This document shows positions 1 to 8,800 of a stretch of DNA of 64,000 nt, one piece after another (position 1 is the stretch's first letter; the number at the start of each line of letters is the position of its first letter). This DNA is from Alphaproteobacteria bacterium UBA6411 (GTDB lineage Bacteria; Pseudomonadota; Alphaproteobacteria; CAAGCB01; CAG-977). A program made the position numbers and the translations under genes. The notes below the pieces were generated by a model, which was given only the letters and a program-made list of their open reading frames with translations, ran no database searches and was not told the DNA's origin. The stretch covers positions 1 through 64,000 of the forward strand of contig DJPN01000022.1 in NCBI GenBank assembly GCA_002438565.1. The letters are read 5' to 3'.

Positions 1-1355
1 TGAATATCGTTTTGCCCGAAACGGCGGGAACTTCGCCGATTATCACCGCGAATGCGGAAAACGTCACCTTGACGCTGGACTTGAAAAACGTCAAAGGCAA
101 AGAGGCGCAGAAATACCGGCTGACGAACACCAAAGACGGCTACACCGTTTCCGGCGACTACGGCAAATATGCGTTTTCGGCCGACGGAGACTTTGCGGAC
201 TACCGCGCCGACAAAGACGCGTTCAGTTTTGCCAATGCGTGGAAAAACTCGGACGGCACTTTGTGGGTTATGCGGATATCGGGCGGGGCGCAAGCCGCCA
301 TTGACGACCTGCGCGCGGCGGGGATTTTCGTTTCCCCTGTGGAAGAAAACGCCTCTAAAATCCTTGAAATGGCGAACAACAACCCGTTCGCCGACGCTTT
401 GACCGCCCTGCTGGACAGCGGAAACCCCGCTCTGCAAAAGCAGGCTTTGCGCGAAGTTGTTCCGACGGACGCGGCGGCTTCCGCTTTCAAATCCGCCAAA
501 AACACCGCCAATGCCGTCATGAACGCCGTTTCCGGCCGCTTGGGCGGTTCTTCCGAAGTTTCCGGCCGTTCGGGCGGCGACTTGACCGTCGGCGAATCCT
601 CGGTTTGGGTGCAGGGCATGCTCAATCACGCCAAAATGACGGGCGGCTTCAAAGCCGACACGGCAGGCTTTGCTGCGGGCGTCGAAACGAACTTGACCGA
701 CGAAATCAAAGCGGGCTTCGGCTACGCGTACGCGTCGACCGACATCAAAACCGACCGCTCCAAAACCGACGCGTACACGCACACGGGGTTCGTGTACGGC
801 GAATACGCGCCCGACGCGCTCTATGTCAACGCGATGCTGAGCTTCGGCCGTTCCGACTACGACGACAAAGCCAAGCTGTCCGGCATGAAAAATTCATACA
901 AAGCCGACACTTACAGCGCGCGCGTGGCGACGGGGTATGCTTTGGGTGTTCTGACGCCCGAAGCGGCGTTGCGCTTTACGGCGGTGCGTCAAAAAGCGTA
1001 CACGGACGCTTTGGGCGCGCGGGTTTCGGCGAAAAGCTTGAACACGGCGACAATGGTTGCCGGCGCAAAAGCGGCAAAGACGTTCACGGCCGGCAAATAC
1101 GCGATAACGCCCGAAGCCAAACTGGCGCTGACGTATGACTTGGCGCGGCCGAACGAAGACCGCACAGTAACGCTGCCCGACGGGTCAAGCTATGTCGCCA
1201 CGGGCGAAAAACTGAACCGCTTGGGCTTTGAAATTGGAGCGAAAGCCGCCGTCCGCCTGACAAACGCGGTCGAAGTGTCGCTTTCCTACGACGGCGCGTT
1301 CAAAGAACACTATCAAGACCACACCGGCTTGATGAACCTTAAACTCTCCTTCTGA
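1..1355 (+). CDS. Autotransporter, C-terminal part (5' end outside window)
   Basis: Open reading frame with no in-frame start before the window edge, so this is the 3' part of a larger gene; a TTG at 12 is probably internal. Roughly the first 150 residues are the end of a passenger region. A linker around residues 135-175, containing ALREVVPTDAAASAF, has the look of autotransporter junctions. The last 250 residues or so alternate polar and aromatic/hydrophobic residues and end in LKLSF, with the terminal Phe typical of outer-membrane beta-barrels handled by the BAM complex. Expected role: surface display or secretion of its own passenger (type Va). The passenger function cannot be judged from this fragment. 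The barrel call rests on pattern and terminus rather than on an alignment. Confidence 0.82.
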   Translation, partial: NIVLPETAGTSPIITANAENVTLTLDLKNVKGKEAQKYRLTNTKDGYTVSGDYGKYAFSADGDFADYRADKDAFSFANAWKNSDGTLWVMRISGGAQAAIDDLRAAGIFVSPVEENASKILEMANNNPFADALTALLDSGNPALQKQALREVVPTDAAASAFKSAKNTANAVMNAVSGRLGGSSEVSGRSGGDLTVGESSVWVQGMLNHAKMTGGFKADTAGFAAGVETNLTDEIKAGFGYAYASTDIKTDRSKTDAYTHTGFVYGEYAPDALYVNAMLSFGRSDYDDKAKLSGMKNSYKADTYSARVATGYALGVLTPEAALRFTAVRQKAYTDALGARVSAKSLNTATMVAGAKAAKTFTAGKYAITPEAKLALTYDLARPNEDRTVTLPDGSSYVATGEKLNRLGFEIGAKAAVRLTNAVEVSLSYDGAFKEHYQDHTGLMNLKLSF

Positions 1356-1363
1356 CACTTATG

Positions 1364-1392
1364 AAAAAGCCCCGTTAATCCGGGGCTTTTTT
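1364..1392. terminator. Bidirectional intrinsic terminator
   Basis: Seven-base-pair GC-rich stem AGCCCCG/CGGGGCT with a six-base loop, A-run on the left and T-run on the right. It sits between the convergent autotransporter gene and clpB and can serve both. Confidence 0.85.
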
Positions 1393-1399
1393 CCTTTGA

Positions 1400-4069
1400 T
1401 TACTGTTTGTTCTGCGCAATCTGCGGCATATCGCCCTGCGCTTTTAAAGCGGGCTTGACCTCGGTGTATTCGGCCGTTTCCTCGTCCGGAATGTCTTCGA
1501 CAATTTCCAATCTGTCATTGACAACGCGGATTTTGACAGTCGAATTGTCCTTGATTTCGCCCTCCAAAATCGCCATGGCAAGCGGATTTTCCAATTCGCG
1601 TTGAATCAGCCGTTTCAGCGGACGCGCACCGTACATCGGTTCGTATCCCGCATCCGCCAGCCAGTTCAAAGCCTGTTCGTCCAAATCCAAAACAATGTGG
1701 CGTTCAGCCAAGCGGCTGCCCAGCCGTTTCAGCTGGATTTGAACAATGCCCGTCATATCGGCGCGGTTCAAACGGCGGAACAGCAGGATTTCGTCCAAAC
1801 GGTTCAAAAATTCGGGTTTGAACGACGCGCGGACGATTTCCATCACTTCGGAACGCACCGCGTCAACGGGTTGTCCTTCGGGCTGGTTTGCCAGAATTTC
1901 AGCGCCAAGGTTCGACGTCAGAATGATAATCGTGTTCTTAAAGTCGACCGTGTGTCCCTGCCCGTCCGTCAGCCGTCCGTCATCCAGCACTTGCAGCAGG
2001 ATGTTGAACACGTCGGGGTGGGCTTTTTCCACTTCGTCAAACAGGATGACTTGATACGGACGACGGCGAACCGCTTCGGTCAGCACCCCGCCCTGATCAT
2101 AGCCGACATAGCCCGGAGGCGCGCCGACCAGACGCGAAACCGCGTGCTTTTCCATATATTCGGACATATCGATACGCAGCAAAGCCGTTTCGTCGTCAAA
2201 CAAAAACGCCGCCAAAGACCGCGCCAATTCCGTTTTCCCGACGCCCGTCGGACCAAGGAACAAAAACGACCCCATCGGACGGTTCGGATCCTGCAATCCC
2301 GAACGCGAACGGCGCACCGCGTCGCTGACGCATTTGACGGCTTCTTCCTGCCCGATAAGGCGGGCTTGGATATGCTGTTCCATGTGCAGCAGTTTTTCGC
2401 GTTCGCCCGTCAGCATTTTGTCCGTCGGAATACCCGTCCAGCGCGACACAACCGCCGCAATCATTTCGGGCGTGACTGATTTCGTCGCGGAAACCTGCGT
2501 TTCGTTCGCCAGCTGTTCAGCGGCTTTCAGCTTGTTTTCCAAGTCGGGAATCAGCTTGTAGCGCAATTCGCCCGCGTGTTCGTAGCGTCCTTCGCGCAAA
2601 GCCTTGTCGACGTCGATTTTCGCGGCGTCCAGCTGTTCACGCAGTTTCGCGGCGTTCGCCATCGCGTTTTTGCCCGACGCCCATTTGCCCGACATTTCGG
2701 ACGACTGGTCTTCCAAAGCCTTGATTTCGCCCTCCAGCTTCAGCAAACGTTCTTTCGACGCTTCGTCGGTTTCCTTTTTCAACGCTTCGCGTTCGATTTT
2801 CAGCATCACCAAACGGCGGTCGATTTCATCCAAAGCTTCGGGTTTGGAATCGATTTCCATCCGCAGACGCGACGCGGCTTCGTCCATCAAGTCAATGGCT
2901 TTGTCGGGCAAAAAGCGGTCGGAAATATAGCGGTTCGACAAAGTCGCCGCCGCCACCAGCGCGCTGTCGGAAATTTTGACCCCGTGGTGGAGTTCATATT
3001 TTTCCTTAATCCCGCGCAGAATGGAAACGGTTTCCTCGACCGTCGGTTCATCGACAAAGACGGCTTGGAAACGGCGCGCCAAAGCGGCATCTTTTTCAAC
3101 GTACTTGCGGTATTCGTCCAACGTCGTCGCGCCGACGCAATGCAGTTCGCCGCGCGCCAAAGCGGGTTTCATCAAGTTCGAAGCGTCCATAGACCCCTCG
3201 CTTGCCCCCGCGCCGACAATCGTGTGCATTTCGTCGATAAACAAAATCACGGCACCTTCGGCGGCGCTGATTTCTTCCAGAACGGCTTTCAAGCGTTCCT
3301 CGAATTCGCCGCGGTACTTCGCACCCGCAATCAAGGCACCCATATCCAAAGCCAGCAGTTTTTTATGACGCAGGCTTTCGGGAACGTCGCCGTTCACGAT
3401 ACGCTGAGCCAGCCCTTCAATAACCGCGGTCTTGCCGACCCCCGGTTCGCCGATAAGGACGGGGTTGTTTTTCGTGCGCCGCGACAGCACTTGAATCGTG
3501 CGGCGGATTTCCTCGTCACGGCCGATAACGGGGTCGATTTTGCCCTCGGCGGCGCGCGCGGTGTAATCCAGCGTGTACTTTTTCAAAGCGTTGTATTTGT
3601 CTTCGGCATTGGCGGAATCGGCTTTGCGCCCTTGACGCAAAGCTTCAATCGCGGCGTTCAGATTTTGCGCCGAAACGCCTGCGTCCGACAAAATGCGGTG
3701 CACGCCCGTGTTCGGCACAATCGCCATTGCCAACAGCATGCGTTCAACCGTTACGAACTCGTCGCCCGCCTTTTTGGCAACGTCTTCCGCCTGCTGCATG
3801 ATTTTTCCGAATTCCTGGTTCGGATAGCTTTCAACCCCCTGCCCCGATACTTTGGGCAGTTTGTCAAGCGCTTCCTCAACCAGTTTCAGCGCCCGTTTCG
3901 GGTCGCCGCCCGCGCGCGCGATAAGTCCCGCGCACAAGCCTTCCTGGTCGTCCAGCAAAACTTTCAACAAATGTTCGGGCGTCAAATATTGGTGGTCGCT
4001 GCTTTGAGCCAACCCGCTGGCGGATTGAATGAAGCCGCGGCATCTGTCTGTAAATTTTTCGATATTCAT
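1400..4069 (-). CDS. clpB: ClpB disaggregase
   Basis: Cytoplasmic hexameric AAA+ chaperone that threads aggregated proteins through its pore, working with DnaK. 889 residues from the chosen start MNIEKFTDRC, the typical ClpB N-terminus; a longer in-frame ORF to 4165 would add 32 unlikely residues and overrun the promoter. Order seen: Clp N-domain repeats (about 1-145), D1 with Walker A GEPGVGKT (about 207-214), pore loop AKYRGEFEE and Walker B ILFIDEMHT, a long coiled-coil middle domain, then D2 with Walker A GPTGVGKT and pore loop GYVGYDQGG. All hallmark residues are intact, unlike the Clp-like protein at 43615-45711. A heat-shock type promoter lies just upstream. In many alphaproteobacteria clpB follows the DUF4167 gene; here a glycan island lies between them. 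Confidence 0.97.
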   Translation of the reverse strand: MNIEKFTDRCRGFIQSASGLAQSSDHQYLTPEHLLKVLLDDQEGLCAGLIARAGGDPKRALKLVEEALDKLPKVSGQGVESYPNQEFGKIMQQAEDVAKKAGDEFVTVERMLLAMAIVPNTGVHRILSDAGVSAQNLNAAIEALRQGRKADSANAEDKYNALKKYTLDYTARAAEGKIDPVIGRDEEIRRTIQVLSRRTKNNPVLIGEPGVGKTAVIEGLAQRIVNGDVPESLRHKKLLALDMGALIAGAKYRGEFEERLKAVLEEISAAEGAVILFIDEMHTIVGAGASEGSMDASNLMKPALARGELHCVGATTLDEYRKYVEKDAALARRFQAVFVDEPTVEETVSILRGIKEKYELHHGVKISDSALVAAATLSNRYISDRFLPDKAIDLMDEAASRLRMEIDSKPEALDEIDRRLVMLKIEREALKKETDEASKERLLKLEGEIKALEDQSSEMSGKWASGKNAMANAAKLREQLDAAKIDVDKALREGRYEHAGELRYKLIPDLENKLKAAEQLANETQVSATKSVTPEMIAAVVSRWTGIPTDKMLTGEREKLLHMEQHIQARLIGQEEAVKCVSDAVRRSRSGLQDPNRPMGSFLFLGPTGVGKTELARSLAAFLFDDETALLRIDMSEYMEKHAVSRLVGAPPGYVGYDQGGVLTEAVRRRPYQVILFDEVEKAHPDVFNILLQVLDDGRLTDGQGHTVDFKNTIIILTSNLGAEILANQPEGQPVDAVRSEVMEIVRASFKPEFLNRLDEILLFRRLNRADMTGIVQIQLKRLGSRLAERHIVLDLDEQALNWLADAGYEPMYGARPLKRLIQRELENPLAMAILEGEIKDNSTVKIRVVNDRLEIVEDIPDEETAEYTEVKPALKAQGDMPQIAQNKQ

Positions 4070-4098
4070 TGAAGCATATCCCCTTTCGTTTGAAAAAC

Positions 4099-4126
4099 AT
4101 ATAGGGCGTTTTTCCCCGCGCGCAAG
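4099..4126 (-). promoter_or_regulatory. Sigma-32 (RpoH) type promoter of clpB
   Basis: On the minus strand CTTG (4126-4123) is followed by exactly 17 bases and then CCTATAT (4105-4099). This matches the alphaproteobacterial heat-shock consensus CTTG-N17/18-CYTATnT as I know it. Transcription would begin some 20-25 bases before the clpB ATG. Position and match make it a strong candidate; activity is inferred. Confidence 0.72.
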
Positions 4127-4161
4127 GGGATTTATAGGAGGGTCAATGAAAAAAATTTCCG

Positions 4162-4758
4162 TCAAACGCTTTGCCGCTTGATGAAACGGTGCAAAGTCAT
4201 TTTATCGACATCCATCATTCTGGCGATTTGAGCCTTGGGAACACCTTGATTCAGCAGTTGAAAGATTTTCCGCCTGTTCTTGGACAGCTTCAGCGTTTTG
4301 CTTTTTGCGCCCAAAGGCCTGCCCAGCTTCACCCCGTCGCTTTTTAATTTGTTCAGCGACATCTTGGTTCTGTCGGAAATCAGCTTTCTTTCGATTTCCG
4401 CAGAAATACCGAAAGCGAACGCCAGCACTTTGCTTTCCAGATTGTTGCCCAAGCGGTAATTTTCCTTGATGGCGAAAACCATGCAATTCCTGTCCAAACA
4501 CCGTTGCAAAATGCCCATGATTTCCATCAAACTGCGCCCAAGGCGGGATATTTCGGTCACGATCAAAGTATCCCCTTCTTTCAATTTTTTCAACAGATTG
4601 CAAAGTTTGCGCTGTTCCAGCGGCTTTGTGCTGGAAACGGTTTCGGTTATCCAGATTTCGACACTCAAACCGTTTTGTTCCGCAAAACGGCTGATTTCGA
4701 ATTTTTGATTTTCGACTGTTTGCTTGTCGGTTGAACATCTGCAATATCCATAAATCAT
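4162..4758 (-). CDS. Serine recombinase (resolvase/invertase family), apparently intact
   Basis: 198-residue small serine recombinase. The N-terminal motif YCRCSTDKQ carries the nucleophile Ser9 and the preceding Arg7. ISRLGRS holds the two further catalytic arginines. EIERKLISDRTK lies in the long E-helix, and the C-terminal 50 residues form a helix-turn-helix (AQIARMMDVDKMTLHRFIK). Expected activity is site-specific inversion or resolution through a Ser-DNA intermediate. It faces away from the glycan genes and ends 93 bp before clpB. A related but active-site-less homologue lies at 9972-10547, so the two bracket the glycosyltransferase genes. The target site is not evident; candidate inverted repeats lie in the adjacent intergenic region. 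Confidence 0.9.
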   Translation of the reverse strand: MIYGYCRCSTDKQTVENQKFEISRFAEQNGLSVEIWITETVSSTKPLEQRKLCNLLKKLKEGDTLIVTEISRLGRSLMEIMGILQRCLDRNCMVFAIKENYRLGNNLESKVLAFAFGISAEIERKLISDRTKMSLNKLKSDGVKLGRPLGAKSKTLKLSKNRRKIFQLLNQGVPKAQIARMMDVDKMTLHRFIKRQSV

Positions 4759-4828
4759 CGGGCAAATCTCCTTGTTTCAAGACAGGCTTCTTTATCAAAT
4801 TTGGGGTTGCGAACGTATGCAAATAAAG

Positions 4829-4961
4829 GGACATTTAAATCAAGACATTTGTTGCTATAAATTGCACATCAACTATAAAGCACAAAAAGATGAATATTGT
4901 TTTAAAACAAGGCGTTAATCTTTCTTCGCCTCATTTTCGTTTCGATATATCACAAATGTCC
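4829..4961. repeat. Short inverted repeats in the AT-rich gap between recombinase and glycan genes
   Basis: The 250-bp gap 4759-5008 is AT-rich and divergent. It contains GGACATTT (4829-4836) and ACATTTGT (4845-4852), both inverted relative to ACAAATGTCC (4952-4961). Eight-base matches can arise by chance in AT-rich DNA. They are listed only because a serine recombinase gene adjoins them; the region must also hold the promoters of both flanking genes. Confidence 0.25.
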
Positions 4962-5008
4962 GTTTCTGATACTTATAGCCGATACTTTGAATCCTAAGGG
5001 CTTGGAGA

Positions 5009-5884
5009 ATGGACGTTTGTAGGGGAAAAAAAGCGAAGGTCGCGGTTCATTTGCATTTGTATTACACGGATATGTGGGCGAAAATAGCCGACAGTCTGTC
5101 AAATCTGGATGTATGCGATTGGGATTTGTTTGTAACGCTGACGCAATCGGATGCTCTGTTAAGCAAACAGATTTTGGAATATTTTCCGCGTGCAAAGATT
5201 TTTGTCGTTGAAAATCGCGGCTTTGACGTCGGTCCGTTTATCCATTTTCTGCATCAAATCGATTTGTCCGATTACGATTTTGTGTTGAAACTGCATACCA
5301 AAAACGACAAGAACGGCAGTGACAGCCGAATTAACAAGTATTGGCTGTCCCGCGAAATGTGGACAAACCTGATGTATCAGTCTTTGATTTCGGACAGGCG
5401 GACGGTTTTGCGCAACTTGCATCGGTTTGACAAAGACGCGGATTGCGGGATGATCGCGTCCCGTTATTTGATTACATCGGAATTCGGGGCGTCAAAAAAC
5501 GTTTGCCGCGGCGTTTTGTCGGCGATGAAAAATTTGACGGGACGATATCCGCCGAAAATCACTTTTGCGGCGGGAACGATGTTCGCGGTTAGGGCGAAAT
5601 TGCTGGAACCGATTAAAAACGCCTATGCCTTGCAGGATTTTGCCGTGTCGGATTCTACTGTCAAAGACGGCACTTTGGCGCATGTGCTGGAACGGGTGTT
5701 CGGGTGCATGGTCATCGCCCAAGGCTATAAAATCAAAGGTTCAATCCACAATTGGAAATTTGAAGCTGCTCAACCATTGAAACGGTTGAAGTCTTTTGTT
5801 TGGAACGCAAAAACAACGGCGCGCGGATACCGGCTGGTTAAAGTCTGCCGCATCCCCGTTTATCACAGGAGGATTATAAAATGA
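5009..5884 (+). CDS. RgpF-like (rhamnan synthesis F) glycan assembly protein
   Basis: 291 residues, recognised from the family pattern rather than an alignment: N-terminal VAVHLHLYYTDMW, then VVENRGFDVGPFIHFL, LKLHTKN, and a later FAAGTMFAVRA segment. Members of the RgpF family occur in rhamnose-rich polysaccharide and O-antigen clusters and are thought to be glycosyltransferases acting on the cytoplasmic face. The start ATG has GGAG five to six bases upstream. Its last codons overlap the start of the next gene by four bases, so the two are translationally coupled and probably build the same surface glycan. Substrate not determinable. Confidence 0.8.
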   Translation: MDVCRGKKAKVAVHLHLYYTDMWAKIADSLSNLDVCDWDLFVTLTQSDALLSKQILEYFPRAKIFVVENRGFDVGPFIHFLHQIDLSDYDFVLKLHTKNDKNGSDSRINKYWLSREMWTNLMYQSLISDRRTVLRNLHRFDKDADCGMIASRYLITSEFGASKNVCRGVLSAMKNLTGRYPPKITFAAGTMFAVRAKLLEPIKNAYALQDFAVSDSTVKDGTLAHVLERVFGCMVIAQGYKIKGSIHNWKFEAAQPLKRLKSFVWNAKTTARGYRLVKVCRIPVYHRRIIK

Positions 5885-8800
5885 ATCGCGGATTTTTAAA
5901 AACTTTACGTTTTTTTCATCTGATTAACAAAAAAGCATACAAAAAACGGATGAAAAAGTACGCGCCGGAATACCGCGCGATTGCCAAATCGCCGCTGTTT
6001 GACGCCAAGTGGTATTTGGAACACAATCCCGATGTCGCCGCCGCCAAAGCCGACCCCGTGGAGCATTACTTGACAATCGGCTGGAAAGAGGACCGCCCGA
6101 CATCCCCATACTTTGACGGTCAAGCCTATCTGCGGATGTATTCCGACGTCGCCGGAGAAAATGAAAATCCGTTGTTGCATTACGAATTGTTCGGGAAAAA
6201 TGAAGGCAGAAAATTAAAGGAAACGTGCAATGTAGCCTTGCAAAAAAAAATGCCGCGAAAAGATGTGTTTTTCAGTGTTATTGTCGCCAGTTACAACTAT
6301 CGGGATTATATCCAAGAAACATTGGATTCATTGGTAAATCAAACGTATACAAATTTTGAAGTGATCGTCGTGGACGACGGTTCGACGGACGATTCCGTTG
6401 AAGTGATACAGCAATACGTTGATAAATACCCTTTTATTCATTTGTATCGCCACCCGAACGGGGAAAACAAAGGATTGCCGGCAACCGTCAAACTGGGCGT
6501 TGAAAAATCAAAGGGAGAATATATCGCCTTTTGCGAAAGCGATGATTATTGGACGGCAAATCATTTAGCGGAAGTCAACAAACTTATTACTTCATCTAAA
6601 AATGTTAAAATTGTAGTCAACGATGTTAGTCTTTTTGGGGATGGCAAACGAGCTGAATATGTGGAAAGAAACTTGATGCCATTAAGAAGGCATGAACTTA
6701 TTAAATCTCCTTTGTGTATGACTCGTTATGATTTTAGAATTCGCAATTGGATTGTTACATTTAGTGCAGTTTGCGTAAAGAAAAAACAATTAAATAATGT
6801 TGACATTTTGAATAATCCTAGACCTGCTAATGAAGATTGGTGGTTATGGCGTCAGGTATGTTATGGAAATAAGATTTATTACATTGATAAACAATTGACA
6901 GCATGGCGCATGCATAATTCCTATATGACAAAAGACTCAGCAAAAACAGATGTATGTGATAAGCAACGCCTGTTTTTAGAAGAATGTGATAAACTGCTTG
7001 ATAGAAAAGGGAATTTTATGACATCTTTTTCTGTAATAATGCCTACATATAATCGAAAAAAAATGATAACAAATGCAATTGATTCATTACTTTGTCAGTC
7101 ATATAAAATTTTCGAATTGATAATTGTAGATGATGGTTCTACAGATGGTACGGATGATTTTCTAAAGAAAAAATACGAAAAAGAGATTTCTTCAGGAATA
7201 ATACGTTATTTTTATCAAAAAAATTCAGGCTGCTGTAAAGCAAGGAACTTTGGATTGAAGATGGCTAAAAACGATTGGATAGCTTATCTTGATTCGGACA
7301 ATGAATTGGCCAATGATTTTTTGAAAACAATGGCTTCAGCTATTGAATGTAATCCTAATGCAAAAACTTTTTATGGGAAGTTTCATGCAATAAATAGTGA
7401 TAAAGACAGAATTGTTGGGCAAGAATTCGATTTCAATTGCCTCATATCCGAAAATTTTATCGATCTTGGAGTATTTGTTCATCATCGCTCTGTTGGAGAA
7501 CAGTTAGGAGGATTTGATGAAAATATGACGCGATTGGTTGATTATGACTTAATTACAAGGTATGTGAGAGAGTATAAGCCAATCTTTATTGATAAAATTA
7601 TTATGAAATATAATGACGGTAATGAGAGTGATCGTATATCCAAATCAGGAAATTTGATGGATAATTGGAATTATTACAAAATCAAAAATACTAATTTTAT
7701 TAAGGTGTCGACAATTATAACCTCGTTTAATCATGAAAAATACATAGAACAAGCCATTGAAAGCGCGATAACACAGCAAGGAAATTTTATTCACGAAATC
7801 ATAATTTCAGATGACGGCTCATCAGATGAAACACCAAAAATTATTGAGAAATATGCGATAAAATACCCGCATTTAATTCGGAATATATCCGAAAAAAGAA
7901 ACGTCGGCATCTCAAAAAATATGAAAAAATGTATAAAGGAAGCAACGGGAAAGTATATTTTCATTTGTGAGGGGGACGATTATTGGTGTGATGTATTTAA
8001 AATAAAGAAACAAATTGAATTTTCTGAAAAACATGGATATAGTTTTGTATTCAATGATATTAAAATATTTAATGAAGAAAAAAATACAATAACATGCGCA
8101 ATTCAGCATAAAACACTAAATAATGAATTGTGCGGGTGGGATGCTTTGAAAGCACCTGAATTAAGTTTGCCTGTGACATTTTCTTGTTGTATGTTCGATT
8201 CAAAAATCTTAAAAAATATTCCTGAAATTTTATATGAAGGAAGATTGAGTGAAATAGGACTTTTCTTTTATTTTGAAAAATTCAGTAAAATTGGTTATAT
8301 TCCGCAAGCAATGACTGTTTATAGACAACACAAAGGAAGTGTATGGTCAGGAGCTTCGGAAGAAGATAAAAAACGGCAGAAAATACGAGTTCGAGAAGTT
8401 GCTTTGGCCGTTTGCAGAAAAGAGTATAAAAAAACTTTAGAAAAAATCATTGCTCAATTAAAAGGGACAACACCCAATTCTGCTAATCCCTTTTTCTCCA
8501 TTACCAAACAGGGAAACAAGAAAATTTACCGTGTTTTAGGGTTGAAAATTACGCGAAAAAACCGCTTTGCCGCTTTGTCCGCCGAAATTGCTCAAAACCG
8601 TGTTGAAAACGGCGAATTGTTTGCGAAATTGCACCAAGCATTAAGCAAACAGATCGTTGATGCACTGTCACGTCAGGACATCGTGAAAAAGGAACTGGGC
8701 AATCTGAACAACGAAATCAAAAGCTTGGTTGAAAAACAGAATAAATTGCAAGAAGCGCTGTCGAAATCAACGGATTTAACTGTTGCCGCAATCAATGAAA

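Noticed and set aside
2576..4072. 498-codon plus-strand ORF antisense to clpB
   Set aside because: Shadow of clpB with no start signal and biased composition.
4070..4165. 32-residue extension of ClpB
   Set aside because: Passes through the heat-shock promoter; MNIEKFTDRC is the conserved ClpB start.
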